18,312 bases of DNA, taken from positions 1 to 18,312 of the forward strand of contig WFXI01000278.1 in the NCBI GenBank assembly GCA_015490675.1. The letters run 5' to 3'. This DNA is from Hydrogenothermaceae bacterium. Its GTDB lineage: Bacteria; Aquificota; Aquificia; Aquificales; Hydrogenothermaceae. The notes beneath the pieces are model-generated. The model had not been told where the DNA came from, did not search any database, and saw nothing but the letters and a program-made list of their open reading frames with translations. Shown here piece after piece: positions 1-8,497 of this stretch. Made by a program: the position numbers and the translations under genes. The stretch's first letter is position 1. The number at the start of each line of letters is the position of its first letter.

Positions 1-253
1 CTTGATTTACTCTATAGCATCCATTTTCATTTACCCTGCTTACAGGACTGTCCTTTTTGTATACTGAAAACAGACTGTCCACTCTCTTAAAAATCTCAAA
101 AGCAGGCTTAAACATATCCACGTGTTCTTCAGGAATCTTTAAGGTGATGTACGTTCCCATTATGATTTTTTGACGCTGTAAAAAAGGAATTTCCTGGGCA
201 TATGAAAGGAACGTTATGGATAAAACGAAAATCAATAACCTAATTGATAGCAT
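1..253 (-). CDS. apbE: FAD:protein FMN transferase ApbE, N-terminal part (runs off the window)
   Basis: The first 84 codons are present, read right to left from an ATG at 253-251. Residues 1-19 form a hydrophobic signal peptide ending SYAQE. The stretch around residues 34-41, with MGTYITLK, matches the ApbE family N-terminus (MGT motif), and it is followed by a helix and the VDSLFSVYKKDSPVSRVN region typical of the family. ApbE proteins attach FMN covalently to Thr/Ser of periplasmic or membrane flavoproteins such as RnfG/NqrC. The start overlaps the last 14 bases of the upstream gene's coding sequence, so the two are probably translationally coupled. The C-terminal catalytic residues lie outside the window. 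Family call is confident; the flavinylation target is unknown. Confidence 0.85.
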   Translation of the reverse strand, partial: MLSIRLLIFVLSITFLSYAQEIPFLQRQKIIMGTYITLKIPEEHVDMFKPAFEIFKRVDSLFSVYKKDSPVSRVNENGCYRVNQ

Positions 254-2123
254 ATACGTTTATCTTCCTTCCTCTTATAAATTCTAACAGGTATTTGTCA
301 GGGCAGTAAAAATCCCTTATCATTCCCCTATATTCTATAACAGGATTATCAATGAGTCTGTTTTTTTCAAGGGAAAAAACGGGGATGTATATCTTCCTGT
401 AAAACAGCAGATTGTCTTTTATAATGCACATTGGGCTGCTTTTTAGCTTTTTGTTTTTTATATAAACCTTGCTTCCCCTTTCAAAGTCAATAACACTTTT
501 TAAAGAACCGTTTCTTTTTGTGCATGTGGCTATGTTCTGGTAGATTGTACAATTTTTTAAAGAGAAGACCTTCATAGATAGTGTGTTTATAACAACACTC
601 TCTCTATCTTTATTGAAGTACAGTAACTCAGGATAGTGAGTATTTGAGTGGAAACTCAGATCTTTAGTCTCTTTAAAACTGTAGATCTCTTTTAAATTTC
701 CCTCAGGTGTTATCTCATTTAAACGTTTTCCTGAGATATAAAAAATACCGTATGGATAGATATTAACAATTCTATCGTTTTTGTCCAGCTTCTTTTTCGA
801 CAGGATCTCTTTCTTTCCGTTTAGGATATAAACGGCTCCTTCAAATTTTTTTCTTATTGAACAGTAGTACAATGCTATACTTGGAATTAAACAGTAATCA
901 CCGGGGTAGACGATAAGAAAGTACCTATCATTTTTATCTGTAGGGATTATCTTTAAAGTTTGATCTTTATGTTTCTTGAACTTTTTAAATTCGTTTGCTT
1001 TATAGCAGAACATTTTCTTTATCTTTTTCTCCTTTATAGAGAATCTGTAGATACAATTTTGTTCAACAGGTTCTGCGATTTTGTTTTCTGATTGCTCATA
1101 TAGATATATAGAAAAATACAGACTGTCTCCTATGAGCCATTTTGGGTTTCCTGTTGATAATGAGCGTATCTTAAACTCTGCAGTATCACTTCCATCTATG
1201 CTGAAAATCTTTATATCTTCCGTATACTCGTACATGTCAATGCTTACATCTTTGAATCTGTATCTTCTCTTCTTGCTTCCAGAATCTTTAGACAGAACTA
1301 TGTACTTGAAGTCTTTTTGAGGGAAGAAGAGCAGTTCCCATTTTTTTTCTAAATCAAAAGAAGAAACCTTTTTTATTACAGGTTTTTCCGGTTTGAACGT
1401 GTAATCCGGAAGTTCTTCATACGTTTTGTTCCATGTGAGGAACTTCAGTCCCTGCCTGTAAACGAGCATCTTACCATCAATACACGCATAAAAACCTACC
1501 TTTTCTTCAAATGGAAACTCTAATTTTTTCTTTATATTGCCTGTTTTAGTGTCAATAAGATAAAAAACAGTAGAGTCCCTCAGGTCAAAAATACCAAGAA
1601 GATCTCCTTCACAGTACTGAAAGTTCAAAACGTTTATTGAGTAATAATCCGGAATATCCAGTGTTGTCAGGATCTTCTCTTTTTTCCCTTCCTTTTTGAC
1701 CAGTTTCTTTCCTCTTATGTATATCTCATTTCCATCAATGATTATAAGGTTGTTTCTATGAACCCTCTTAAAAAAATCAGCCTTCAGTCTTTTTTCTTTT
1801 AGAACATCTCCATTTGAAACAGTGAATCTATAAAAATTATATCTGTCATAGAAATAAAAATGCCTGTCAGATAACTTTACAGGAACTCCTTTTACTTTTT
1901 CAATAATTTCTCCATCTTCTACTATAAAACTCATTTCAAGAGGTGGAACAGGCTCTAATGGGAGTACGCTTAGGGTAATGATTTCCAAGCCATTTAAATT
2001 TTTATATGAAATTAAACTTCCCTCTAAATAGAGCTCTTCAGAAAGAATTCTGTTTATTTTTGAAGTCAAAGAATTAGCTAACGAGACTTGAAATAGAACT
2101 AATAATGTAAAAATTATTCTCAT
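240..2123 (-). CDS. exported protein of unknown function, possibly beta-propeller-like
   Basis: A 627-residue protein I do not recognise. Residues 1-17 are a signal peptide (Lys-free hydrophobic core, ending LANS), so it is probably periplasmic or surface-exposed. The rest is rich in short beta-strand-like segments with repeated patterns of the type Y-x-F/I followed by a turn with Gly-Asn/Asp and a Lys-rich strand, for example near residues 95-110, 185-200, 360-370 and 430-470. This suggests a propeller-like or all-beta fold, but no canonical WD, Kelch or NHL motif is clear. Eleven or so Cys are scattered with no heme motif. The ATG overlaps the stop of the upstream dehydrogenase gene by 4 bases (ATGA), and its own end overlaps apbE, so the three are one operon. 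Confidence 0.75.
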   Translation of the reverse strand: MRIIFTLLVLFQVSLANSLTSKINRILSEELYLEGSLISYKNLNGLEIITLSVLPLEPVPPLEMSFIVEDGEIIEKVKGVPVKLSDRHFYFYDRYNFYRFTVSNGDVLKEKRLKADFFKRVHRNNLIIIDGNEIYIRGKKLVKKEGKKEKILTTLDIPDYYSINVLNFQYCEGDLLGIFDLRDSTVFYLIDTKTGNIKKKLEFPFEEKVGFYACIDGKMLVYRQGLKFLTWNKTYEELPDYTFKPEKPVIKKVSSFDLEKKWELLFFPQKDFKYIVLSKDSGSKKRRYRFKDVSIDMYEYTEDIKIFSIDGSDTAEFKIRSLSTGNPKWLIGDSLYFSIYLYEQSENKIAEPVEQNCIYRFSIKEKKIKKMFCYKANEFKKFKKHKDQTLKIIPTDKNDRYFLIVYPGDYCLIPSIALYYCSIRKKFEGAVYILNGKKEILSKKKLDKNDRIVNIYPYGIFYISGKRLNEITPEGNLKEIYSFKETKDLSFHSNTHYPELLYFNKDRESVVINTLSMKVFSLKNCTIYQNIATCTKRNGSLKSVIDFERGSKVYIKNKKLKSSPMCIIKDNLLFYRKIYIPVFSLEKNRLIDNPVIEYRGMIRDFYCPDKYLLEFIRGRKINVYAIN

Positions 2124-2998
2124 TTCAGTATTTTTAACTGTTTGCTTCCACTAAATTTGCTGTACTTTACCTCACTTTTCTTATCATATTTTACAACTTT
2201 TAGGGTTTTATTTAAACCGTATAAATTTTCTTGAAACTGTCTGATAGCTCTTTTCTTTTTAAAACTCCTGTCCCATATTCTCATAATGATATGCTCGTAT
2301 CCTTTTGGGAATAGTTTTGAAAAAATTATAAAAGCCCTGTACCACGATGGGTATGTGAGCTTTGATTTTCTTTTTATGTAAGCATTGTAGATTTTATCTG
2401 CAAGTTCTTTTCTCTTTCCTGGAAATGGAAGTAAGATAGGATTCTTTGTTCCATACGCACTAAGGGTAAAACCTGTTTTTACATTTCCAACTGTTACCGT
2501 TATTACGTTGATACCATATTCTTTTGTTTCCATTCTTAGGGTTTCAGAGAAAGCATGGAGAGCATGCTTTGCCGCTGTATAACCACTTTTGTATGGAACG
2601 TATAACTCACCTGCAACAGAGGATATATTTATTACCGTTCCCTTGGACTCTTTTATATAAGGCAAAGCAAGCTGAGTAAGGTGAACTGGAGCAAAAAAGT
2701 CCACTTCAAAAACCTTTAATAATTCTTTAATACTCATATCTTCCCAGGATTCGTAAATACCAATTCCAGCATTATTTACAAGAATATCTATTCTTCCAAA
2801 TCTTCTAACTGTTTCATCTATAACTTTTTCTCTACTATCCTCTTCTGTTAAATCTGCTTGAATATAATGAGTAATTTTATACTTTGGTTTCCTTCTTGAT
2901 ACACCTACTACATTAAACCCCTCCTCCATAAATTTTTGGGCTATTGCTTTTCCTATGCCTCTTGATACTCCCGTGATTATAATTGTTTTTTTATTCAT
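2120..2998 (-). CDS. short-chain dehydrogenase/reductase (SDR)
   Basis: A 292-residue NAD(P)-dependent oxidoreductase of the classical SDR family. Visible motifs are the nucleotide-binding TGVSRGIG (9-16), NNAG (75-78), the catalytic Ser in ISS (125-127) and YTAAK (Y140, K144). SRR at 35-37 after the second strand favours NADPH, which is an inference. The C-terminus after about residue 235 is a basic tail longer than in most classical SDRs, which may contact membrane or another subunit. Substrate cannot be told from sequence; the layout recalls acyl/keto-sterol type or general carbonyl reductases. The start is supported by a GGAG-type ribosome binding site just upstream. It is first in an operon with the exported 627-residue protein and apbE. 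Confidence 0.9.
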   Translation of the reverse strand: MNKKTIIITGVSRGIGKAIAQKFMEEGFNVVGVSRRKPKYKITHYIQADLTEEDSREKVIDETVRRFGRIDILVNNAGIGIYESWEDMSIKELLKVFEVDFFAPVHLTQLALPYIKESKGTVINISSVAGELYVPYKSGYTAAKHALHAFSETLRMETKEYGINVITVTVGNVKTGFTLSAYGTKNPILLPFPGKRKELADKIYNAYIKRKSKLTYPSWYRAFIIFSKLFPKGYEHIIMRIWDRSFKKKRAIRQFQENLYGLNKTLKVVKYDKKSEVKYSKFSGSKQLKILK

Positions 2999-3049
2999 AG
3001 CTATTTCTCCTGCTGGTTAGAATTTTCTAATTTTATCCTTTTTATATTT

Positions 3050-3078
3050 ATAATCTATAATATGAATAATGATGTCAA
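3050..3078 (-). promoter_or_regulatory. sigma-70-type promoter for the SDR operon
   Basis: On the minus strand TTGACA (3078-3073) is followed after 17 bases by GATTAT (3055-3050), about 50 bases upstream of the SDR start. The -35 is a perfect consensus match and the -10 matches 4 of 6. Confidence 0.55.
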
Positions 3079-3165
3079 CCTTGATTTTACTTGTTTTGAA
3101 AAGACATAAGAAAATGAATAAATTAGAATATCAATGTTAATAGAATTTTGAGATGGAGGTTTGAT

Positions 3166-3756
3166 ATGGCTTTAGAAGAATTTGTGTTAGACATATTCAA
3201 TGAAAGCGCAAAACTGAAACAGGAATTTGTTCAGGAATACGCCGAGGATATAGTTAACTTTGGAATACTGCTGGGAAAAAGACTAAAAAACGGTAATAAA
3301 GTCCTCATATGTGGAAACGGTGGAAGTGCAGCTGACAGTCAGCACTTTGCGGCAGAAATTGTCGGAAGATTTGAGGCAGAGAGGAGAGGTTTTCCTGCAA
3401 TAGCTCTTACAACAGATACATCTGCTTTAACTGCTATAGGGAACGATTATGGATTTGAAAGGGTTTTCTCAAGGCAGGTTGAGGCTTTAGGAGAAAGAGG
3501 AGATATCCTGATAGGAATATCAACAAGTGGCAACTCTCCAAATGTTATAGAGGCTGTTAAGACTGCTGCAAAGTTAGGAATGTTTACTGTCGGATTTCTT
3601 GGAAAGGATGGAGGAAAGCTAAAGGACCTGGTTGATAAAGCTTTTATAGTTAGACACAAGAGCACAGCAAGAATTCAAGAAGTTCATCTTGTTCTGGAGC
3701 ATACACTTTGCAAGATTATTGATATGTACTTAACAGGAGAAATCGCGGAAGAGTAA
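3166..3756 (+). CDS. gmhA: phosphoheptose isomerase GmhA (SIS domain)
   Basis: A 196-residue sugar isomerase converting sedoheptulose 7-phosphate to D-glycero-D-manno-heptose 7-phosphate, the first step in making ADP-heptose for lipopolysaccharide core. The phosphosugar-binding signatures GNGGSAADSQHFAAE and GISTSGNSPNV are both present, as is the C-terminal IQEVHLVLEH segment that carries the catalytic His of the family; the catalytic Glu is in AAEIVGRF. Length agrees with family members (about 190-200). An in-frame TTG at 3148 exists, but a strong GGAGGT at 3155-3160 sits 5 bases before the ATG at 3166, so I take the ATG. The next gene, 40 bases downstream, is a glycosyltransferase, consistent with a cell-envelope role. 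Confidence 0.92.
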   Translation: MALEEFVLDIFNESAKLKQEFVQEYAEDIVNFGILLGKRLKNGNKVLICGNGGSAADSQHFAAEIVGRFEAERRGFPAIALTTDTSALTAIGNDYGFERVFSRQVEALGERGDILIGISTSGNSPNVIEAVKTAAKLGMFTVGFLGKDGGKLKDLVDKAFIVRHKSTARIQEVHLVLEHTLCKIIDMYLTGEIAEE

Positions 3757-3796
3757 TAAATATATTTAATTTTTTATTAGGAGTACGGAGAAATAT

Positions 3797-4735
3797 ATGC
3801 AAGGAGAAAAAGTAAGCGTTGTGATTCCTGTTTATAACGGAGAAGATTTTATAGAATTTGCTATAAATTCTGCATTAAACCAAAGCTATAAGAATATAGA
3901 AATTGTAGTAATAAACGATTGTTCAACAGATAAAACAGAAGAAATCATATTTAAAAAGTTTTCAAATCTGATAGGTAAAAAAATCATATACCACAGGAAC
4001 GAAAAGAATATGGAAAGGGCATACTCAAGGAATATAGGTGTGGAGAAATCATCAGGAAAGTACATTTTTTTCCTCGATGCAGATGATGAATGGGAGGTAG
4101 ATTATATAAAGCATGTTGTTGATATATTTAACTTGGAGCATGTTGATATAGTTTACTCTTTCCCAAGGGTTTTCATTAATGAAGTGGGAAAAGTAGTAAG
4201 AATTTCTAAAAAGAAAATTCCTGATGATTTAGGAGAAATTATCTTTTCTGCAATTATTGGTTATCCAACTGCAACAGCAATAAAAAAAGAAAAATTTTTG
4301 AATTACGATGGGAAATACATACCACGGGAGGATTGGGAATTCTATATAAGGGCTTACCTTGAAGGACTTAATATAATAGTTGATGACAACAGAATGGTCA
4401 AAATGAGAGAGCATTCTAAGAGAACAAGTGCAGCAAAGTGCTTTTTTTATTCGACGCTTAAAGTTTACGAAGACTACAGAAAAAAGATTCCAGATAGATA
4501 TCTTCCCTACATATACTACCATTTATCAGAGGTATCCCTCAGATTTGGAGAATTAAAAACAGGTCTTTCTTTTCTTATAAAACTTTTATCAAGAAAACCC
4601 TTAATCCTGTTCAAACAGTATAGATTTTTTTCTCTCTTAAAAAGATTAGTAAGGATTGATAGATTTTTAGGCTACAATATAAAAGAGTGTAGAAATCAAC
4701 CTGAGGAGCACTATGCTAAAGATTTGTACATATAA
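3797..4735 (+). CDS. family-2 glycosyltransferase
   Basis: A 312-residue GT-A fold glycosyltransferase. The N-terminus has the nucleotide-sugar binding pattern VSVVIPVYNGEDFI (6-19) and INDCSTDKT (39-47), followed by the metal-binding DADDEW (94-99). The C-terminal third is basic with aromatic and hydrophobic helices that may associate with the inner membrane; no clear transmembrane span is seen. The acceptor and donor cannot be deduced, but the position right after gmhA suggests lipopolysaccharide or another surface glycan. A GGAG/CGGAG-like ribosome site precedes the ATG. Its last 23 bases overlap the start of the exonuclease III gene. Confidence 0.9.
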   Translation: MQGEKVSVVIPVYNGEDFIEFAINSALNQSYKNIEIVVINDCSTDKTEEIIFKKFSNLIGKKIIYHRNEKNMERAYSRNIGVEKSSGKYIFFLDADDEWEVDYIKHVVDIFNLEHVDIVYSFPRVFINEVGKVVRISKKKIPDDLGEIIFSAIIGYPTATAIKKEKFLNYDGKYIPREDWEFYIRAYLEGLNIIVDDNRMVKMREHSKRTSAAKCFFYSTLKVYEDYRKKIPDRYLPYIYYHLSEVSLRFGELKTGLSFLIKLLSRKPLILFKQYRFFSLLKRLVRIDRFLGYNIKECRNQPEEHYAKDLYI

Positions 4736-5498
4736 CGTAAACTCCATAAAAGCGAGGAAAGAGCTTGTCTTAAAATGGCTTGAAAAGAGAGAATTTGATA
4801 TAGATATTCTCTGCCTTCAGGAGCTTAAAGTAGAAGAATCAAACTTTCCCTTTGAAGATTTTAACAGGGTAGGATACCACTGTTATGTGAGTGCACAGAA
4901 AAGATACAACGGAGTTGCTATATGTTCTAAGATAAAATTAAACAATATAAAAAAAGAATTCGGTGAAGAATTTTTTGACCAACAGAAGAGATTCATATCA
5001 GGACAATTCGATGATATAACCATTATAAATGTGTACGTTCCCCACGGGGATTTAAGGGGAGAGGACAAATACTATTATAAGTTAGACTGGTATGATTTCT
5101 TTTTAAAGTGGTTGAATAAGAATTTCTCTCCACAGGATAATTTAATAATCTGCGGTGATTTTAACGTTGCAAGGGATGATATAGATGTTTATAACCCATC
5201 TTTATTAAGGGACTCTATAGGAACAATGCCAGAAGAAAGAGGGGCTTTGAGCAAACTTTTAGGATGGGGTCTTTACGACACATTTAGAGAACAATATCCG
5301 GATAAAAAGCAGTTTACATGGTGGGATTACATAGGCGGTGCTATCTGGAGAGATGAAGGAATGAGAATTGATTATATCCTCTGTACAAAACCTCTTTTAG
5401 ATAAACTAATAGATGTTGAAGTAGACCTATGGCCAAGGAGAAGAAGAACACCTAAGCCATCTGACCATGCACCTGTAATTGCTACATTTGATATATAG
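4713..5498 (+). CDS. xthA: exodeoxyribonuclease III (AP endonuclease)
   Basis: A 261-residue endonuclease/exonuclease/phosphatase-fold enzyme that cleaves at abasic sites and removes 3' blocking groups in base-excision repair. The expected catalytic residues are visible: N8/N10 in TYNVNSIKA, E37 in CLQELK, D149 and N151 in CGDFNVARDDID, D220 in GMRIDYIL and the terminal D251-H252 in SDHAPV. FTWWDY (201-206) is also typical. Length equals the usual 250-270. A GAGGAG site precedes the ATG, which lies inside the 3' end of the glycosyltransferase gene, so translation is probably coupled although the two functions are unrelated. Confidence 0.95.
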   Translation: MLKICTYNVNSIKARKELVLKWLEKREFDIDILCLQELKVEESNFPFEDFNRVGYHCYVSAQKRYNGVAICSKIKLNNIKKEFGEEFFDQQKRFISGQFDDITIINVYVPHGDLRGEDKYYYKLDWYDFFLKWLNKNFSPQDNLIICGDFNVARDDIDVYNPSLLRDSIGTMPEERGALSKLLGWGLYDTFREQYPDKKQFTWWDYIGGAIWRDEGMRIDYILCTKPLLDKLIDVEVDLWPRRRRTPKPSDHAPVIATFDI

Positions 5499-5507
5499 GA
5501 GTGAAAA

Positions 5508-5852
5508 GTGAAAATAGAAGGGGATGCCATTCTTCTTAGAATCTTCATAGGTGAGAAGGACAGAGACAAAGAAACAAAAAAGCTCCTATACAAGAGGATT
5601 ATTGAGATCCTTAGGGAGAATGATATTGCAGGAGCTACTGTTGTAAGAGGGATTCTCGGTTTTGGAGCTTCAACAAGAATTCATGAAGCTTCAATACTAT
5701 CTCTTTCAGAGGATTTACCTGTTGTTATTGAGGTTGTAGATATAGAGGAGAGGATAAATAAAGTTCTCCCTAAACTTGACAATATAATTACCAGTGGTCT
5801 TATAACTATGGAAAAGGTTCACGTTATAAAGTACTCGCCGAAAGAGAAGTAG
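5508..5852 (+). CDS. DUF190 family PII-like protein
   Basis: A 114-residue small alpha/beta protein of the DUF190 family, which has a ferredoxin-like fold related to PII signalling proteins. Recognisable segments are DAILLRIFIGEKDR (6-19), GATVVRGILGFG (42-53) and the C-terminal LITMEKVHVI. Family members often accompany CrcB/FluC fluoride channels or act as cation- or nucleotide-responsive regulators, but no such partner is next to it here, so its role is open. It starts with GTG, 7 bases after an AGGAG site, and follows xthA by 9 bases, so it is last in the gmhA-side operon. It converges on the siroheme gene with a 4-base gap. Confidence 0.87.
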   Translation: MKIEGDAILLRIFIGEKDRDKETKKLLYKRIIEILRENDIAGATVVRGILGFGASTRIHEASILSLSEDLPVVIEVVDIEERINKVLPKLDNIITSGLITMEKVHVIKYSPKEK

Positions 5853-5856
5853 TGTG

Positions 5857-6429
5857 TTATATATCCTTAAACTTTTCAAACAGTTCTTCAACTTTTTGTA
5901 AAATAACTTTTTGCCTTTCTTCTCCTTTAGGTAGGATTTCTCTTATATATTTTAGCTCATTTAATATTTCTTCTATATTTTCCGGAAGAGATTTTTCTAT
6001 GTGCTTTCTAACTTTTGCAGACAGTCCGGGTACAGTTCCGGATGTGGAAATCCCGATGACAAGATCTCCTTTTATAACAAGAGCAGGAAAAATAAAACTA
6101 CAGTAATCAGGACTATCTACAGAGTTTACAGGGATTTTTCTTTTTACACACTCTTCGTAAATTTCTTTCTGTAGTGCTAAATCATCTACAGCAACAATAA
6201 CTATGTCCCTATTCTCAAGGTCTGAAAAATCAAAAGCCCTTTCATTAAGAAAGATATCTTTATAATCTTTAGCCAGTCTTTTTATGTCTTCATTAATACT
6301 TTTAGCAACCACTTCAATTTTTGGTTTAAAGGGGATAAGTTTTTCTATTTTTCTCTGTGCAACTGTTCCCCCACCAACAACAAGAACATTTTTTCCTTCT
6401 ATTTCTACAAACATAGGAAAAAGAGGCAT
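5857..6429 (-). CDS. precorrin-2 dehydrogenase / sirohydrochlorin ferrochelatase (CysG N-terminal / Met8p type)
   Basis: A 190-residue stand-alone version of the CysG N-terminal half. It has the NAD-binding VLVVGGGTVAQRK (15-27) and the family signature NSVDSPDYCSFIFPALV (about 97-113) followed by GISTSGTVPGLSAKVRKHIE. The enzyme oxidises precorrin-2 to sirohydrochlorin and may insert iron to give siroheme, the cofactor of sulfite and nitrite reductases; some members do only the first step. The start has GGAG about 7 bases upstream. It is divergent from the hemerythrin-like gene with only 63 bases between them, so the promoters overlap or are shared. Confidence 0.92.
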   Translation of the reverse strand: MPLFPMFVEIEGKNVLVVGGGTVAQRKIEKLIPFKPKIEVVAKSINEDIKRLAKDYKDIFLNERAFDFSDLENRDIVIVAVDDLALQKEIYEECVKRKIPVNSVDSPDYCSFIFPALVIKGDLVIGISTSGTVPGLSAKVRKHIEKSLPENIEEILNELKYIREILPKGEERQKVILQKVEELFEKFKDI

Positions 6430-6450
6430 GATAAAACTCCATATACGGTG

Positions 6451-6459
6451 TGCTAAAAT
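6451..6459 (+). promoter_or_regulatory. extended -10 element for the hemerythrin-like gene
   Basis: TGCTAAAAT in the 63-base divergent gap matches the extended -10 pattern TGnTAnnnT. No good -35 is visible. It lies 34 bases before the GTG start. Confidence 0.35.
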
Positions 6460-6492
6460 TAAACCAATTAATTATACCTGAGGTTTTTTCAG

Positions 6493-6990
6493 GTGGAGTA
6501 CGATATTATAGACCTTTTGTTCTTAGAACATAAAAAACACTTAGATGACATAGAAGATATCCAAACCCTATTTAAAACTGCACGTGAAACTCTTAAGGAA
6601 AAAGCTTTAGATATCCTAAAAGAAAAAATCGAGGATATATGTTATGAACTCACAGTTCATTTTAAAGAGGAAGAAGAAGGTCTTCTTCCATTTTTGTATG
6701 AAAAAATTGGAGATAAAGATGGTCTAATAAAAACCCTATTAGGAGAACATAGGGAGATAGAAAACCTGTGTAAGAGTATAAGCCTATACATCACCCAGAT
6801 AAAAGAAGGACAGAATAAATGGTCAGAGTTAAGGAACTCTATAAACGAATTTCTGCACCATTTAAATGACCACATTCTAAAAGAAAATTTCTATCTTTTA
6901 AAACTTGCCGCCGAAAATCTAGACAAAAATACCCTCATAAAAGGATACCAGATAGCTGAAACAATAAGAGAAGAACACGGTTTAGATTAA
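6493..6990 (+). CDS. hemerythrin-like (HHE) di-iron/metal-binding protein
   Basis: A 165-residue all-helical protein with the hemerythrin ligand pattern: EHKKH (H13, H16), HFKEEEE (H56, acidic residues 58-61), EHREIE (H86) and HHLNDHILKE (H122/H123, H127, E131). Such proteins bind a di-iron or similar metal centre and serve in oxygen or NO handling, or metal storage; a role in this organism is not shown by context. It begins with GTG and the ribosome site is weak (GAGG about 13 bases upstream), so a slightly later start cannot be excluded. It stands alone: 127 bases separate it from the next gene. Confidence 0.82.
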   Translation: MEYDIIDLLFLEHKKHLDDIEDIQTLFKTARETLKEKALDILKEKIEDICYELTVHFKEEEEGLLPFLYEKIGDKDGLIKTLLGEHREIENLCKSISLYITQIKEGQNKWSELRNSINEFLHHLNDHILKENFYLLKLAAENLDKNTLIKGYQIAETIREEHGLD

Positions 6991-7117
6991 CCATTGATAT
7001 ATTGCTCATTTTGTCTGAAATTAATATAAGAAATTTCATAAATTTATCAGAATAGGTTTCATATACTTAATATTTAACTGCTGGTTTGCATTTAGATAGT
7101 ATTGAGGTTATTATGCC

Positions 7118-8497
7118 ATGAATATAGATAAATTGGATATAGTAAAGCTTTTAGATACACCTTCGAAAAAATCTTTTCATACGGTAGATATTGGAAAGAT
7201 AAAACTAAAAAAGATTTCTGCTGAAACAATGCACTCTTTATATGTAGTAGCTTCAAATCCATTTAGTCAAGAAAGAAAATCATACTATCAAATAGTAGAA
7301 GACACTATAAAGAAATATCAAAAGGATAATGATAATCCTTTCAAGGAAGCACTATTTGTAGAGGCATTAGAGGAGATAGCAGGAACTTTAGCACCCCACT
7401 TTGTTATAGGAAAAGGTATAGGAATTAACATTTTGTTAAATGACAGCGAAGAAAAATTAGATAAAAATGTAGTAAGAATAATAAATACTGCACTAACATT
7501 AGGCTATATAACACTTGAACCAGATGAAATTACAGTATCCCGTTTAAACGAACTGGCAAAAAAAATTAAGGATGAGCCTGTTTATATTTATTTTTACAAC
7601 TACTGGGATTTAAATGAGTACAATGTTTTTTACAATAGAGATGATGAAGAGGTGGATTATTTTGATATAAAGTTCAGAAAATCAAGTATAGATAGACTCT
7701 GGTTAGACCTTGATAGACTACATACATACTTTTTAAATGCTGGAACAAGACACCAGAGATATAGACCTGTCCTATACATTGATACTCCGATAACAAGGGA
7801 AATTAAAAAAAGATGGTTAGATTTTAAGTGTAGATGCGAGAGTAATCCAATAGTTGATGACTATGGAGATATTCATATAGAACTGGATTTTAGAAAGTTA
7901 AAGATAAATGTTCAAATATTAGATGAAAATATAAGAAAACATTTATTGTTTGATTTGAGAGGTAGAAGAGTAAAAGACTGGGAAGGAGTTAGACAGTTAT
8001 TTTATGAGGCAGAGGACTATATATTTATATATTTCCTAAATCATCCGTTCAACAGGAGGTTTGAAAAGTTAGAAAAGGTTAATGAGATAATAACAGCAAA
8101 AGCTGTATTTTCAAGAATTGAAAGTAACGAACTTGGACAAGCTTTTGAAGAACCAAGGGAAGATTTTAAATTGGTTAAAGTTCACGATAATGCAGAGTAT
8201 TTTGACTACATAAAAATATACCAATACGGAGATTTAAACCTCTACTATGTCACAGGAAATCATGAGAAGCGTTCAGTAAACTTTGGGGCATTTTTTGTAG
8301 ATTTAACTCCAGAAGACATGGAAAGTCTAAGATATATAGAAGAGATGTATTTATCCGTGCTTACCGATAATATAATAAAAAACAAAGAGACATTTTATAC
8401 AGAAGAAAAATTTGGACATCTAATTCCATCTATTAATCCGGGAAAACTTGCACTTCAAATAATAAAAGATAGCACCAGAATAAAAAGGGTAAGATGA
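7118..8497 (+). CDS. uncharacterised 459-residue protein upstream of an ArsR regulator
   Basis: I do not recognise this protein. It is soluble-looking: no signal peptide and no transmembrane segment. It is rich in charged residues and Tyr/Phe and mixes helices (for example residues 60-95) with beta-strand stretches such as EPVYIYFYNYWDLNEYNVFY (about 156-175). CRCE near residue 242 gives the only close pair of Cys. It starts at an ATG with GAGG about 12 bases upstream; a closer ATG at 7113 stops after two codons. Its stop overlaps the ATG of the ArsR gene (ATGA), so the regulator is co-translated and may control this gene. Codon and base usage look like the neighbours. No function is proposed. 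Confidence 0.75.
   Translation: MNIDKLDIVKLLDTPSKKSFHTVDIGKIKLKKISAETMHSLYVVASNPFSQERKSYYQIVEDTIKKYQKDNDNPFKEALFVEALEEIAGTLAPHFVIGKGIGINILLNDSEEKLDKNVVRIINTALTLGYITLEPDEITVSRLNELAKKIKDEPVYIYFYNYWDLNEYNVFYNRDDEEVDYFDIKFRKSSIDRLWLDLDRLHTYFLNAGTRHQRYRPVLYIDTPITREIKKRWLDFKCRCESNPIVDDYGDIHIELDFRKLKINVQILDENIRKHLLFDLRGRRVKDWEGVRQLFYEAEDYIFIYFLNHPFNRRFEKLEKVNEIITAKAVFSRIESNELGQAFEEPREDFKLVKVHDNAEYFDYIKIYQYGDLNLYYVTGNHEKRSVNFGAFFVDLTPEDMESLRYIEEMYLSVLTDNIIKNKETFYTEEKFGHLIPSINPGKLALQIIKDSTRIKRVR

Noticed and set aside
1081..1320. Antisense open frames inside the large exported gene and other genes
   Set aside because: They lack ribosome sites and recognisable protein features, and lie wholly inside well-supported genes on the other strand.
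3148..3165. TTG start 18 bases upstream for gmhA
   Set aside because: GGAGGT lies inside this extension, 5 bases before the ATG at 3166, and the shorter protein matches the family length.
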